64,000 nt of DNA from Terricaulis silvestris (GCF_009792355.1 NZ_CP047045.1:62001-126000); one strand, 5' to 3'; shown: positions 16,486-26,449, counted from the first letter of the stretch. Notes: a model not told the origin generated them from the letters alone. Numbers and translations are program-made.

Positions 16486-17330
16486 GCGTGCGGTGTGACC
16501 CAGAGGCGGCGCTCGGCGGGATCGAGCGTAATTGTGAGCTGGCGTAGCAGCTCCATGCCGACATTGCCGTGCGGCAGACCCTCCATGAAGGTGATCTCGG
16601 GATTGGTGATGTTGAGTGGGCCGACTTGGGCCGCGCCGTTGAGCGTGGCGCGATAGAGTGTGCGCTCGCCGTTGATGAGCCGCGCGCGGCCGGCTTCGAC
16701 CAGCGGCGTTGAGAGCGGCAAAGTGTCAGCCATTTCGCGCGGAAGCGCGAGGCTGGCGGGAGAGCCGGTGTCGAGATGCGCGAGCAGGCGTTGGCCGGTG
16801 GGGAGCGTGACCCAGATCGACGGCAGCGGGCGCGGGCCGTCGTCGTAGGGCGTGGCTTCGGTGGTGGGAATGGTGGCGGATGATTTCGTCAGCGGCTGCA
16901 TGCGCGCGTTCTGGAAGTCGAGCAGCAGCAGATTGCCGGTGAAGATGTTGGCGCTGAGCACGGCGACCGTGTCGGGCCGGAGCATCGGAATGGCGATGGC
17001 GCGGAAGTCCGGCACGGCGACGCCGTTCATGGCGGCGTTGATCACCGTGGTCATGAAGCCTTCGATGGTTTCACCACCGGCGCCGCTGCGCACGCCAGCC
17101 ACGCCTTCGTTGGGCAAGCTCAGCTGCTCGGCGAGCGGGCGATGGATGGCGGAGCCGGAGGCGCCGGTGTCGAAAATGGCTTCGCCTTGATCGGCGCCGT
17201 TGATGAAGAGCCGCACGCGTGGTTGGCCACGGCGGAGATCGAGCGGGATGGTTGCTGTGTCTTCGGCGAATGCGATTTGCGCGCCGAACGGCGCTGCGGC
17301 GGCGGCAAACAGGAATGCGCGGCGGTGCAT
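16482..17330 (-). CDS. Retropepsin-like aspartyl protease, exported
   Basis: 282 residues from the ATG at 17330, which has GGGGAG 8 bases upstream. A twin-arginine-like or Sec signal (MHRRAFLFAAAAAPFGAQIAFA) precedes two aspartyl-protease half-domains. The catalytic triads are IFDTGASGSAI near residue 51 and HLDTGSPASLAL near 187. Two DTG motifs in one chain suggest a pseudo-dimeric, pepsin-like active site. It should cleave peptides in the periplasm. It overlaps the convergent lipoprotein gene at its stop. Confidence 0.8.
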   Translation of the reverse strand: MHRRAFLFAAAAAPFGAQIAFAEDTATIPLDLRRGQPRVRLFINGADQGEAIFDTGASGSAIHRPLAEQLSLPNEGVAGVRSGAGGETIEGFMTTVINAAMNGVAVPDFRAIAIPMLRPDTVAVLSANIFTGNLLLLDFQNARMQPLTKSSATIPTTEATPYDDGPRPLPSIWVTLPTGQRLLAHLDTGSPASLALPREMADTLPLSTPLVEAGRARLINGERTLYRATLNGAAQVGPLNITNPEITFMEGLPHGNVGMELLRQLTITLDPAERRLWVTPHA

Positions 17331-17420
17331 TGGCAATCTCCCCAAGCCGCGCACGCTAAAGGCGCCGTGTTTCAGCACTGTGTCAGCGTGTGCGACGAAC
17401 GGCGCGGAGATGGCGACGAA

Positions 17421-18605
17421 CTACCTGGTGGAGGGCTCCGGCATGACAAGCACGGTCTGCTTGGCGGCTAGATCGATGTCGGCGGCGTCGAAGGCGAGCT
17501 TGATGCGGCGCAGGTATTCGCGCTGCACCATCCATTGCTTGCCCGGCGCGGTTTTGATGCGGGCTTTCAAAGTCACGCCCGCATCGGTGAGCTGATCAAC
17601 GCCAACCACCTCGATGGGCGAGAGAATGAACGGCGCGAACGAGTCTTCCGCTTTCAAGTCATCGCCGGTTTGTTTCATCAGATCGAGCGCGGCGATTGCA
17701 TCCGCGCCATGCGAGACAGCGAGATTAAACACGGCGAAGCTGAAACTCTTGGTGCGGTTGTGGATCACTTGCGCTTCGGAATAGGGGAAGATGTGCAGCG
17801 TGCCGTCGAAGTCGCGCAGCTTGATGGTGCGGATCGACATTTCCTCCACCGTGCCGCCGAAGTCGGCGATCATGACGACGTCGCCGACGGAGACCGCGTC
17901 CTCGATGATGAGGAAGATGCCGGTGAGAAAATCTTTCACGACGGTCTGTGCGCCGAAACCGATTGCGAGGCCGACAATGCCGGCGCCAGCGAGCAGTGGT
18001 CCGATCTCCACGCCGATCTCGGAGAGCGCCATCATGGTGGCGGCGATGACGAGCGCTGTGGTGGCGACGCCGCTCAGCACGGGCGCGAGTGTGCGGACTT
18101 GCGAGGCGCGGCGTACGTTCTTGGCGCGGCTGGCGACGCGGGAGAAGACTTGGCGGATGGCGAGTTGCGAGAGCTCGATCGCGGCGAGCGAAAGCACGAT
18201 GATCAGCAAGATGCGCCCGGCGATGGCGAGGACATCGCCGACGCGGCCCTTGGTGAGTGTTTCCAGGTCGAAGCCCCAGACGCGGGCGACGATGATTAGC
18301 GCGGTGACGAAGATGGCGGCGCGCGCGATGCGCTTGCTCCAGCGGCCGATGGCGACGCGTTTCCGTGGTGGAGCGTTGGGATCGGGCGGCGCGAGGCGCT
18401 CGGCCAGCGTCTTCAGCACCAGATGCAAGCCCCACATCAGCAGCAGCGCGCCGACGAACACGAGCACCGAAAGGCCGCCACGGATCGCGGCTTGCTCCGG
18501 GTCGAGCGTCAGCACGCCGTTGATGAAGCTTTGCAGCTGTTCGGCGAGCGTGGGGCCGGCGGATTCGCTTGACGCGGGAGTGGGCGTTGCGGTGTTTGGA
18601 ATCAT
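17421..18605 (-). CDS. Small-conductance mechanosensitive channel, MscS family
   Basis: 394 residues from the ATG at 18605. Several N-terminal membrane helices lead to the pore helix and beta domain: AGAGIVGLAIGFGAQTVVKD is the conserved Gly/Ala-packed TM3, followed by GIFLIIEDAVSVGDVV. MscS-type channels open under membrane tension and release solutes during osmotic downshock. The longer open frame would use a TTG at 18668, which I reject because ATG gives the normal N-terminus. The next gene upstream (DUF423) is co-oriented and 37 bases away. Confidence 0.92.
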   Translation of the reverse strand: MIPNTATPTPASSESAGPTLAEQLQSFINGVLTLDPEQAAIRGGLSVLVFVGALLLMWGLHLVLKTLAERLAPPDPNAPPRKRVAIGRWSKRIARAAIFVTALIIVARVWGFDLETLTKGRVGDVLAIAGRILLIIVLSLAAIELSQLAIRQVFSRVASRAKNVRRASQVRTLAPVLSGVATTALVIAATMMALSEIGVEIGPLLAGAGIVGLAIGFGAQTVVKDFLTGIFLIIEDAVSVGDVVMIADFGGTVEEMSIRTIKLRDFDGTLHIFPYSEAQVIHNRTKSFSFAVFNLAVSHGADAIAALDLMKQTGDDLKAEDSFAPFILSPIEVVGVDQLTDAGVTLKARIKTAPGKQWMVQREYLRRIKLAFDAADIDLAAKQTVLVMPEPSTR

Positions 18606-18642
18606 GAGCGCGATAATAGGGCTGCGCGTGGCGATTTCGAGT

Positions 18643-18990
18643 TCAGTCGCGCGGTTTCGTGAGGGCAAGTACGACCCAACCGGCGATTAACGTGATGCCG
18701 CCGACGGGCGCCAGCATGATCAGCGCGCTCGAATGCGTGATGGCGAGAATGTAGAGCGCGGTCGCGAACAAAGCCGCGCCGCCAAGGATCATGGCGCCGG
18801 CGATGAGGTTCAGCACGCCGTCGCGGTTGGTGATGGCGAGTGCGGCGGCGGCGGCGATAAGCTGGATGAAGGCGCCGAGATGGATGCGCTCGAGATCCTC
18901 CGGCGCGGGATGCAGCGCGTGCGACGCGATCACCAGCATGATGAGCGCAATGGCCCCGGAAAGGGCGGTCGCCACATTGAGCCAGCGCAT
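18643..18990 (-). CDS. DUF423 family membrane protein
   Basis: 115 residues with four membrane helices: residues about 5-25, 40-55, 62-82 and 90-110. The start MRWLNVATALSGAIALIM and the central HPAPEDLERIHLGAFIQL match the short DUF423 pattern (asymmetric loop after the first helix). AGGAG lies 6 bases before this ATG, while the much longer upstream open frame is a shadow of the opposite-strand gene. Function of DUF423 is unknown. Confidence 0.82.
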   Translation of the reverse strand: MRWLNVATALSGAIALIMLVIASHALHPAPEDLERIHLGAFIQLIAAAAALAITNRDGVLNLIAGAMILGGAALFATALYILAITHSSALIMLAPVGGITLIAGWVVLALTKPRD

Positions 18991-19053
18991 GATCGCTCCT
19001 AGGTAGGGCGCTAGTGATAGCGAGTGGCGCGCTGGCGTCCAGGTAGGAGCGGC

Positions 19054-19989
19054 ATGATGCAGCAGAAGCGCGAACTCGGACGCAGCGGGATCAAGATCAC
19101 GCCGCTTATGCTCGGCGGCAATGTGTTTGGCTTCACGGCCAACGAAGCGGCGTCGTTCGCGGTGCTGGATGCGTTTGTGGATATGGGCGGAGACGCGATT
19201 GACACAGCGGATGTGTATTCGAGCTGGGTGCCGGGGCATGCCGGTGGCGAGAGCGAGACTGTGCTGGGCAAATGGTTCACGCTTGGCGGTGGGCGGCGCG
19301 AGAAGGTGGTGCTCGCGACCAAAGTCGGCATGTGGGACAAAAGGCTGGGGCTGACGCGGCAGAACATTCTCGATGCGTGCGATGACTCGCTGAAGCGGCT
19401 GGGGATCGAGACGATCGACCTCTATCAGTTGCATCGCGATGACGAGGAGACGGCGCCGGAAGAGTTCATGGGCGCGCTGGGTGAGTTGGTGAAAGCCGGC
19501 AAGGTGCGCGCTGTTGGTTTGTCGAACTTCAAGCCGGCGCGGATGCAGGCAGCGATCGCTGCGGGCGGACCGAGGATCGAGACGCTGCAGCCGGAATATT
19601 CGTTGATGAGCCGCGAGATTGAGGCGGATCTGATGCCGCTGTGTGAGCGCGAAACCGTGTCGTTGATCACGTACTTCGCGCTGGCGAGCGGCTATCTCAG
19701 CGGGAAATATCGTAGCGCCGAGGACAAGACGAAGAGCGTGCGGGGTGGGCGCATGGACAAGTATCTTGAGGGTAATGGGCCGACTGTGCTCGCGGCGATG
19801 GATGCGGTGAGTGCGCGCACGGGCGCGACGTTGGCGCAGATTGCGCTGGCGTGGATCATGGCGAAGCCGGCGATCGGTGCGCCTATTGCGAGCGCAACCA
19901 GTGTCGATCAGTTGAAAGAGCTGATGGGAGCTTTGGCGCTTGAGTTGAGTGCGGACGACATCGCGGAATTGGATCGCGCTAGCGCCTAG
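19054..19989 (+). CDS. Aldo/keto reductase
   Basis: 311 residues from the second of possible starts (AGGAGCGGC then ATGATG). NADPH-dependent TIM-barrel oxidoreductase of aldehydes and ketones. The catalytic Asp and Tyr are in AIDTADVYSSW, the Lys in VVLATKVGMWD, and the His in DLYQLHRDDEET. The order and the C-terminal LSADDIAELDRAS fit the AKR family. The start codon overlaps no other gene; its 3' end overlaps the convergent TAP-like hydrolase by 4 bases. Substrate unknown. Confidence 0.9.
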   Translation: MMQQKRELGRSGIKITPLMLGGNVFGFTANEAASFAVLDAFVDMGGDAIDTADVYSSWVPGHAGGESETVLGKWFTLGGGRREKVVLATKVGMWDKRLGLTRQNILDACDDSLKRLGIETIDLYQLHRDDEETAPEEFMGALGELVKAGKVRAVGLSNFKPARMQAAIAAGGPRIETLQPEYSLMSREIEADLMPLCERETVSLITYFALASGYLSGKYRSAEDKTKSVRGGRMDKYLEGNGPTVLAAMDAVSARTGATLAQIALAWIMAKPAIGAPIASATSVDQLKELMGALALELSADDIAELDRASA

Positions 19990-21452
19990 GGCGCTTCGGG
20001 TAGCGCGAAATTTAAGCGATCCGGCGCGGCGACGCAGGCAGCGTTGAGCGGCGCTTGCGGGTCGGCGAGGAAAGCGAGCGTCATTTCCCAGCCGCAGCGG
20101 CTGAATCCGGCGCCGTGTGACGCCCATGGAAAGATGACGTGGCGCGCGTTCGGCAAGGTTTGGGTCATGGCGGCTTGCCATGCGGGCGGCGTGGCAGCGT
20201 CGAACGCGCCGGAGAAGATGAGGACGGGCGCTTCGCTCGTGATGCGCTCGTTGTCGCGCGGTGTGGCAGCGCGGAGGCCGGCGGAGTCGCAGACGCCGGG
20301 CGGCACGGTGGATTGATCGACGCCGGAGAATTCGAGAAAATCTGTGCGTTGGCGGCGGATCGCGGCTTGATCTTCGAAGGCGTATTCTTCGTTGCACCAG
20401 ATAGCGATGCGCTGAAGCCAAGGATAGTTCGACGCGCCGCCATCGAGGATTTCTCGCAGTGCGCCGGTCTCGCCGCGCGCGATGGCGTCGATGCGGCGTG
20501 GCAGTTGCTCGATGGATTGCCTGTCGTAGAGCTGATCGAGCAGCGCGGTGGTGAGCACCCAAGGTGTGACGCGGACATTGGTGTGGCCGGAAGGGTCCGA
20601 CGCATCTTCGATCGAAATGGTGCGAAGGCGGCGGCGGGCGCTGGCGATGATGTCGGTAAATTGCTGGCGCAGGTTGGGATAGGCATGCGCGCATGATGCG
20701 TCGGTGGCGCAGGCGTCGAACACCATGTTGAGCGAACGGCGCATGTTGGTTGAGCCGAACTCGTCGTAGTTCACTTCCGCCGGCATCGGCGTGTTGAGGA
20801 TGACGGCGCGCACGGATGTTGGGAAATCGCGCGCGACCTGCAGCATGACGCGGCCGCTGTAGGAGAGCCCGTAGAGATTGACTTGGGTGTAGTCAAACGC
20901 GCGGCGGAGGTCTTCGATGTCGGCGGCGACCTGCGTGGAGGTGAAGCCGGTGAGATCGATGTTGGCTTCGCGGGCGCGGTCGGCGCACGTGCGCGTCACG
21001 GCGATGCGCGCGCGGGCGAGGGCGTCGCCGTCGATCTGGCCTGTGCCGGCGCGGCGTCCGGCGGCGTTGTATTCGGGGCAGCGCAGTGCGGGATTGGTTA
21101 GCACTGTGCCGCGTTGCTCGAGATAGATGAGGTCGCGCGTTTCGAGCACGGGATGCGGGCCGGGGATGCGCGCGGGGATCGAGCGCACGCCGGGGCCGCC
21201 CATCATGATGATCAGCGGCGTCGCTGGCGTGGCGGCGGCGCTGCGCAGGCGCATGTACGCGATGGCGATGTTGCGGCTGTTCGGATTGGCGCGGTTCTCA
21301 GGCACATGGAGATAGCCGCAGTCGGCGGTGACCGTTTCAGCGACTGTTGTCCAACCTGAGCAGGCGGTTGGTTCGAGTCGAATGTCAGTCTCGGCGTGCG
21401 CGGCGCCGATGAAGGCGGTGGCGACGGCGAACACTGCGGCGGTGAGTTTCAT
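19986..21452 (-). CDS. TAP-like alpha/beta hydrolase, exported (tripeptidyl aminopeptidase type)
   Basis: 488 residues from the ATG at 21452, giving the signal peptide MKLTAAVFAVATAFIGAAHA. The alpha/beta-hydrolase core has the oxyanion loop MMGGPGV, the nucleophile in YGLSYSGRVM, and a C-terminal TAP-like domain with acid and base in FSGAFDAATPP and PWASHGAGFS. Such enzymes release N-terminal peptides or hydrolyse esters in the periplasm. A short palindrome overlapping the -10 region lies just upstream. Exact substrate unknown. Confidence 0.88.
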   Translation of the reverse strand: MKLTAAVFAVATAFIGAAHAETDIRLEPTACSGWTTVAETVTADCGYLHVPENRANPNSRNIAIAYMRLRSAAATPATPLIIMMGGPGVRSIPARIPGPHPVLETRDLIYLEQRGTVLTNPALRCPEYNAAGRRAGTGQIDGDALARARIAVTRTCADRAREANIDLTGFTSTQVAADIEDLRRAFDYTQVNLYGLSYSGRVMLQVARDFPTSVRAVILNTPMPAEVNYDEFGSTNMRRSLNMVFDACATDASCAHAYPNLRQQFTDIIASARRRLRTISIEDASDPSGHTNVRVTPWVLTTALLDQLYDRQSIEQLPRRIDAIARGETGALREILDGGASNYPWLQRIAIWCNEEYAFEDQAAIRRQRTDFLEFSGVDQSTVPPGVCDSAGLRAATPRDNERITSEAPVLIFSGAFDAATPPAWQAAMTQTLPNARHVIFPWASHGAGFSRCGWEMTLAFLADPQAPLNAACVAAPDRLNFALPEAP

Positions 21453-21489
21453 GGCGCTTGTATACAAGGCGACGGCGCCGTTTGCTCAA
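21453..21489 (-). promoter_or_regulatory. Putative promoter with palindromic operator, near-leaderless
   Basis: On the minus strand TTGAGC (21484-21489), 17 bases, then TGTATA (21461-21466). The perfect palindrome CTTGTATACAAG (21457-21468) overlaps the -10. Only 8 bases separate it from the ATG of the TAP-like hydrolase, so transcription would start within a few bases of the start codon. Derived by eye only. Confidence 0.4.
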
Positions 21490-21510
21490 GCAGTTGGTCG
21501 CAAGGCGCGG

Positions 21511-22875
21511 TTAGTTCGGCGGAGAAGCAGCCGGTTTGGCGCGCGCAACGAAGAAAAGCGCGATGATTCCGGAGCCGAGAACGCAGAGGCTGACGAGCGC
21601 GCCGGCGCCGGTTTCCGCCGTGACGTAGCTCAACGCGGACCAGAGCATCGCGACGCTGGAAAGCGCGAACAGGATCGGCAGCACGGGGTAGAGCGGTGTT
21701 TTGAACGGGCGCTCGGCGTTGGGTTGGCGGATGCGTAGCACGATGACGGCGATGCCGCTCATGGCGAGGAAGAGCCAATAGACGGGCGCGGTGTAGTCCA
21801 CGAGTGTCGCGAAGCCTTGGTAGAACGCGCCGAACACCACGAGTGCGAGTGAGATGATGCCTTGCGCCCAGATTGCGGCGGACGGGATTTGGCGTTTCTC
21901 GTCCCATCGGCCGATCCGTTTGAGCGCGGGCCAATCGTGCGCGCAGGCGTAAGTTGTGCGACCGCCGACGACGATGGTGGCGTTGATCGAGGTGATGACG
22001 GCAAACGCGATGGCGAGCGCGGTGATCACGCCCGCCCACGGGCCGAAGGCTTTGGCGATGAGATCGGCGGCGGGCGCGGTGGAGGCGGCGAGGCCCTCGA
22101 CACCGAGGCCGTACCAGAATGCCCAGTTCACAGCGAGATAGAGTACGGTGATCAGCGCCGCCGCCATCACGAGCGCGCGCAGCATGCCGCGTTTTGGATC
22201 GCGCACTTCGGCGGAAAGCGTCGCGACTTCGCTCCAGCCGCCGAACGCGAGCAGGGCGTAAACGAGCGCGTAGCCGAAGCTTGGCGGTGGTGCGGCGATA
22301 TTGGTGAGGTTGAGGCCTTCGACGGCGGGCACGCCTTGCAGGATCAGCGCGAGCGCTGCGGCGACAATCGCGAGAAGCCCGACGACTTCGAGGCCGGTGA
22401 GGCTGTAGTCGGCGGCGTCGTGACCTTTGCCGGCGCCGCGGAGATTGAACGCGGTTAGGATGATCACCGAAAGCGCGGCGTAGAGCGGCGGGCCGATTGT
22501 GCCGAGTGGAATGACAACGTTGAGATAGTCGCCGAGCACGTAGCCGAGCAACGCTACGGAGCCGCTGTTGATGACGGTGAAGCGCGCCCACGCGAACAGG
22601 AACGACCAGTTGCGGCCGTAGGCGAGGCGGAGGAAGTGGTAGTCGCCGCCGGGATGCGGGAAGGCGGTGGCGAGTTCGGCGTAGCAGAGCGCGCCGACGA
22701 GCGTGATGAGTCCGCCGAGCGCCCAGGCGGCGAACAACCATTCCGGTGAACCGGCGGCTTCGGCGACGGCGGCGGGCGAACGAAAGATACCGGCGCCGAC
22801 GACCATGCCGACCGCGAGCATGGCGACGTAGTTCGCGCTAATGTGTCGGCGCGGGGCGGCGGCGAGGTCAGTCAT
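21511..22875 (-). CDS. APC-superfamily amino-acid permease
   Basis: 454 residues with about 12 membrane helices. The first helix has the substrate-binding unwound motif MVVGAGIFRSP. AYALLAFGGWSEVATLSAEV-like residues in TM6 and the TM8 region SINATIVVGGRTTYACAHD are typical of APC amino-acid transporters. Inner-membrane import or exchange of an amino acid is inferred. The start ATG at 22875 overlaps the end of the upstream gene by 8 bases, which suggests co-translation; an earlier in-frame ATG also exists. Specific substrate not readable. Confidence 0.9.
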   Translation of the reverse strand: MTDLAAAPRRHISANYVAMLAVGMVVGAGIFRSPAAVAEAAGSPEWLFAAWALGGLITLVGALCYAELATAFPHPGGDYHFLRLAYGRNWSFLFAWARFTVINSGSVALLGYVLGDYLNVVIPLGTIGPPLYAALSVIILTAFNLRGAGKGHDAADYSLTGLEVVGLLAIVAAALALILQGVPAVEGLNLTNIAAPPPSFGYALVYALLAFGGWSEVATLSAEVRDPKRGMLRALVMAAALITVLYLAVNWAFWYGLGVEGLAASTAPAADLIAKAFGPWAGVITALAIAFAVITSINATIVVGGRTTYACAHDWPALKRIGRWDEKRQIPSAAIWAQGIISLALVVFGAFYQGFATLVDYTAPVYWLFLAMSGIAVIVLRIRQPNAERPFKTPLYPVLPILFALSSVAMLWSALSYVTAETGAGALVSLCVLGSGIIALFFVARAKPAASPPN

Positions 22876-23830
22876 GAACCAAGTCACGCGGCGAGTCGGG
22901 TGCGCGAATGAGGCGGCGGAAACGTGCATACTGCTCGTCACCCAACCACACGGCGTTCGCCATCAAGCAGCGTGGATGATAGGCATCGCGATCAAGCCAG
23001 GACCAAGGTTCGAAGCGTGCGCCTATGCTGACAAGGGTCGCATCAATGATCTCAACCTGATCGACCCAGGTGTTCGAGACCGGGAACGCGCTGTCGATAC
23101 GCGTGCTGCCGCCATCGCGGAAGTGAACCTCGTAGACCGGATCGTCGGACTCTCTTGAAACATGATTGCAGCCGACTTCCACGCGCGTTGCGTCAGACCA
23201 AGACCGGATCGTGGGTGACGGAAGAAACGTGTGTCGCTCTTCATAATGATCGGCGAAGTATAGAGTGTAAGTGTTGAGTTCGCGGAACGTGACGATGGCT
23301 GCAAGAGCTAAAGCGCTGGCCGCAACGATGGCCGCTGGTTTCATCCAGGCAAAGGTTGCGCGACTAACATATCGGGCTGGGTCGTGTTCGTCCCGAAGCT
23401 CTTCCATCATTCGCCGGATACCCCAACGAGCGCTACGCTCGCTGCGCTGATCCGGTGCATTGGCGGAGCCGACGATGGTTTCGTAGAACTCGCCGGCTGC
23501 GAGCCGTCGCGACAGCATCGGAATCACGCCGATGATGACCCCGCTCGCGCCGATCCATGCAAACAGCGCGATGAGCAGGCCGATGCCGAAATTGTGATGG
23601 TAGAGTAACGCGCCAGATGTCTCCGCGGCGGCACGAGCATTGAGCTCCAACAGTGCTTCCAACACAGCCCACAATATCGTGCCGACGGCGAAACCGCCGA
23701 TCATCACAACCAGCACGCCGACGCTACTCAACAATGGTATTCGAAGCGGCCGCTGCTCAGCGACATATGACGCGACGTGTCGCGGCACGCCGAGCGCGAT
23801 CAGGTCGCGCTCTACGTTGGGGTCACTCAC
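22868..23830 (-). CDS. Hypothetical membrane protein
   Basis: 320 residues, GTG start overlapping the acs stop (GTGA). Three hydrophobic segments (about 33-58, 80-105 and 163-185) precede a soluble C-terminal domain of about 130 residues holding two Cys, probably outside the membrane. The N-terminus [20 protein letters not shown] is a short cytoplasmic helix. No catalytic motif. Its tight links to acs upstream and the APC permease downstream suggest one transcript, but its role in acetate or amino-acid use is unproven. Confidence 0.7.
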   Translation of the reverse strand: MSDPNVERDLIALGVPRHVASYVAEQRPLRIPLLSSVGVLVVMIGGFAVGTILWAVLEALLELNARAAAETSGALLYHHNFGIGLLIALFAWIGASGVIIGVIPMLSRRLAAGEFYETIVGSANAPDQRSERSARWGIRRMMEELRDEHDPARYVSRATFAWMKPAAIVAASALALAAIVTFRELNTYTLYFADHYEERHTFLPSPTIRSWSDATRVEVGCNHVSRESDDPVYEVHFRDGGSTRIDSAFPVSNTWVDQVEIIDATLVSIGARFEPWSWLDRDAYHPRCLMANAVWLGDEQYARFRRLIRAPDSPRDLVHD

Positions 23831-25767
23831 GCGCCAGCTCGGTTGGCAACAAGATCATCCACAACGCTCGGATCAGCCAACGTGCTCGTGTCGCCGAGAT
23901 TGCTGACGTCATTTTCCGCGATCTTGCGCAGGATGCGGCGCATGATTTTGCCGCTGCGGGTTTTGGGTAGGCCTGGCGCCCATTGGATGATGTCGGGCGA
24001 GGCGGTTGGACCGATTTCGCGGCGCACGGTTTGGATCAGTTCGCGCTTGAGGTCGTCGCTCGGCGTGACGCCGGCTTTGAGCGTGACGTAGCAATAGATG
24101 CCTTGGCCTTTGATGTCGTGCGGGTAGCCGACAACGGCGGCTTCGGCGACTTTGGTGTCGGCGACGAGCGCGCTTTCGATTTCGGCGGTGCCGATGCGGT
24201 GGCCGCTGACATTGAGTACATCATCGACGCGGCCTGTGATCCAGTAGTAGCCGTCTTCGTCGCGGCGGCAGCCGTCGCCGGTGAAGTACATGCCGGGGTA
24301 AGTGCGGAAATAGGTTTCGAAGAAGCGTTTGTGGTCGCCGTACACGGTGCGCATTTGGCCGGGCCAGGAATCCAGCAGCACGAGATTGCCGCTGGCAGCG
24401 CCGTCGAGGAATTCGCCTTTGTCATCGACGAGCGCGGGCTTGATGCCGAAGAAGGGGCGTGTCGCGGAGCCTGGCTTCATCGCGGTGGCGCCGGGGAGGT
24501 TGCCGATCAGGGACGCGCCGGTTTCGGTTTGCCACCAGGTGTCGACGACGGGACAGCGGGAGTCGCCGACTGTGCGATAGTACCAGAGCCAGGCTTCTGG
24601 GTTGATCGGTTCGCCGACCGTGCCGATGAGGCGGAGGCTTGCGCGCGAGGTGCGCTTCACGGGTTCTTCGCCGTCGCGCATGAGCGCGCGGATCGCGGTG
24701 GGCGCGGTGTAGAAGGTGTTGACCTTGTGTTTGTCGATCACCTCCCAAAAGCGCGACACGGTCGGGTAATTTGGCACGCCTTCGAACATCAGCGTCGTCG
24801 CGCCGTTCGCGAGCGGACCGTAGACGATGTAGGTGTGGCCGGTGACCCAACCGACGTCCGCGGTGCACCAGAAGATTTCGCCGTCTTTGTAGTCGAAAAT
24901 GTATTGGTGCGTCATCGCGGCGTAGACGAGATAGCCGCCCGTGGTGTGCAGCACGCCTTTCGGTTTGCCGGTGGAGCCTGACGTGTAGAGGATGAAGAGC
25001 GGATCTTCAGCGCTCATTGGTTCGGGCGCGCACTCGGCCGAGACGGTGGCGGCTTCGTCTTCGTAGACGACATCACGACCGTCTTGCATCGAGACGCCGG
25101 CGCCGGTGCGGGTGACGACGATGACGCTGGTGACGCCGCTCGCGTGCTCGAGCGCTGCATCGACATTGGCTTTGAGCGGGATGATCTTGCCGCCCCGGAC
25201 GCCTTCGTCGGCGGTGATGACGGTCTTGGAGTCGCAATCCTTGATACGGTTGGCGAGGCTTTCCGGTGAGAAGCCGCCGAACACGACTGAGTGGATGGCG
25301 CCGATCCGTGTGCAGGCGAGCATCGCGTACGCCGCTTCCGGGATCATCGGCATGTAGATGGTGACGCGGTCGCCTTTGCCGACGCCGCGTTTTTTCAGCA
25401 CGTTGGCGAAGCGGCAGACTTCGGCGTGGAGTTCGCGATAGGTGATTTGCGATGAATTGTTAGGATCGTCGCCTTCCCAGATGATGGCGACAGAATCGCC
25501 GCGTGTTTCGAGATGGCGATCGATGCAATTGGCGGAGACGTTCAAGGCGCCGTCTTCGTACCAGCGGATGTGGAAGTCAGCTTCGTTGAAGCTCGTGTCT
25601 TTGACCTTGGTGTAAGGCTTGATCCAATCGAGCCGCTGACCTTGCACGCCCCAGAACGCTTCGGGGTCTGCCAGCGCGCTGGCGTGCATCGCCTTGTATT
25701 TCACGTCATCGACGTAGGCGCGCGCGGCCCATTCGGGCGGGACCGGGATGACGACGGGATCGGACAT
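23827..25767 (-). CDS. acs: Acetate-CoA ligase (acetyl-CoA synthetase)
   Basis: 646 residues, the usual length. ATP-dependent activation of acetate to acetyl-CoA. P-loop [16 protein letters not shown] near residue 262, TWWQTETG near 411, hinge and CoA-binding residues [20 protein letters not shown] near 500, and the acetylatable catalytic Lys in [12 protein letters not shown] near the C-terminus. The latter motif is the target of Pat-type acetyltransferases. Lies 96 bases beyond an Lrp-type regulator on the same strand, separated by a strong palindromic repeat. Confidence 0.97.
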   Translation of the reverse strand: MSDPVVIPVPPEWAARAYVDDVKYKAMHASALADPEAFWGVQGQRLDWIKPYTKVKDTSFNEADFHIRWYEDGALNVSANCIDRHLETRGDSVAIIWEGDDPNNSSQITYRELHAEVCRFANVLKKRGVGKGDRVTIYMPMIPEAAYAMLACTRIGAIHSVVFGGFSPESLANRIKDCDSKTVITADEGVRGGKIIPLKANVDAALEHASGVTSVIVVTRTGAGVSMQDGRDVVYEDEAATVSAECAPEPMSAEDPLFILYTSGSTGKPKGVLHTTGGYLVYAAMTHQYIFDYKDGEIFWCTADVGWVTGHTYIVYGPLANGATTLMFEGVPNYPTVSRFWEVIDKHKVNTFYTAPTAIRALMRDGEEPVKRTSRASLRLIGTVGEPINPEAWLWYYRTVGDSRCPVVDTWWQTETGASLIGNLPGATAMKPGSATRPFFGIKPALVDDKGEFLDGAASGNLVLLDSWPGQMRTVYGDHKRFFETYFRTYPGMYFTGDGCRRDEDGYYWITGRVDDVLNVSGHRIGTAEIESALVADTKVAEAAVVGYPHDIKGQGIYCYVTLKAGVTPSDDLKRELIQTVRREIGPTASPDIIQWAPGLPKTRSGKIMRRILRKIAENDVSNLGDTSTLADPSVVDDLVANRAGA

Positions 25768-25792
25768 GCGGGCGTTTCCTCTTCGCCGGTTT

Positions 25793-25858
25793 TATGGACC
25801 GCCGGCGCCCTCGCCGGCAATCGCCAGCGCTGGCCGGCGAGGGCGCCGGCGGTCCATA
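25793..25858. repeat. 25-bp-arm perfect palindrome between lrp and acs
   Basis: The left arm (25793-25817, starting TATGGACCGCCGGCGCC) and right arm (25834-25858, ending GGCGCCGGCGGTCCATA) are perfect inverted copies over 25 bases around a 16-base loop. The arm sequence GGACCGCCGGC is shared with the element inside the gene at 6152-6244. As RNA it would form a very stable stem between two co-oriented genes, so it may attenuate read-through from lrp into acs. Confidence 0.9.
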
Positions 25859-25863
25859 TTCGC

Positions 25864-26352
25864 TTAGTGCGCGATTGACGCCGCGCGCCTGAACACGGTG
25901 CGGATGGTGAAGTTCGAAACGAGGCGGCGGACGCCAGGGAGACGCGACAGCGTCTCGCGGTGGACGCGCTCGTAGCCGTCGTCTTCTCCGATGGTGATGC
26001 GGAGCAGGTAGTCGCTCTCGCCCGTCATCAAGTGGCAGTCCTGGACCTCTCGGCATTTGGCGACGGCGCGTTCGAAGCTGGCCATGGTTTCGCTGCGCTG
26101 ATTTTCCAACGTGACGGCGACGAACACGGTGGCGCTGCGGCCGAGCGCTTTCTCCGAGAGGATCGCCGCGTAGCCCTCGATGACGCCGGCGGCCTCCATC
26201 GCTTTGACGCGGCGGTGGCAGGCGGATGGGCTGAGCCCGATGCGTTCCGCCAACGCTGCGGCGGTGAGGACGCCGTTGCGTTCGAGCTCGATCAGGATCT
26301 TATGGTCGAAATCGTCGAGCTGGACGGGAGAATTTTCCGTGGAAGCGGTCAT
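25864..26352 (-). CDS. Lrp/AsnC-family regulator, probable ald activator
   Basis: 162 residues. The N-terminal winged helix-turn-helix covers DDFDHKILIELERNGVLTAA and RIGLSPSACHRRVKAMEAAG. The C-terminal RAM ligand-binding domain follows, with the G-E-S-D-Y motif in CHLMTGESDYLLRI. Members respond to an amino acid. It is divergent from alanine dehydrogenase across a 97-base AT-rich gap, the classic arrangement of an Lrp-type activator (AldR/PutR-like) controlling ald in response to alanine. Ligand inferred from context. Confidence 0.92.
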   Translation of the reverse strand: MTASTENSPVQLDDFDHKILIELERNGVLTAAALAERIGLSPSACHRRVKAMEAAGVIEGYAAILSEKALGRSATVFVAVTLENQRSETMASFERAVAKCREVQDCHLMTGESDYLLRITIGEDDGYERVHRETLSRLPGVRRLVSNFTIRTVFRRAASIAH

Positions 26353-26449
26353 GGTGCAATAATCTTAGCGTGATTTGCTCTGATTATAGCGAAATATCCA
26401 AGAAAATGCACGCGCTTTGGGATAATTCAGCGCGCAATAGGAGAATCTC
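26353..26449. promoter_or_regulatory. Divergent lrp-ald control region
   Basis: The 97-base gap is distinctly AT-rich for this genome (for instance TGATTTGCTCTGATTATAGC), as expected for Lrp-type binding sites. The plus-strand side ends with AGGAG before the ald ATG. I cannot assign exact -35/-10 pairs by eye. Confidence 0.5.

Noticed and set aside
18991-20694. N-terminal extension of the DUF423 frame to 683 codons
   Set aside because: It runs opposite the aldo/keto reductase and is Arg/His-rich. A clear AGGAG and ATG define the 115-residue protein.
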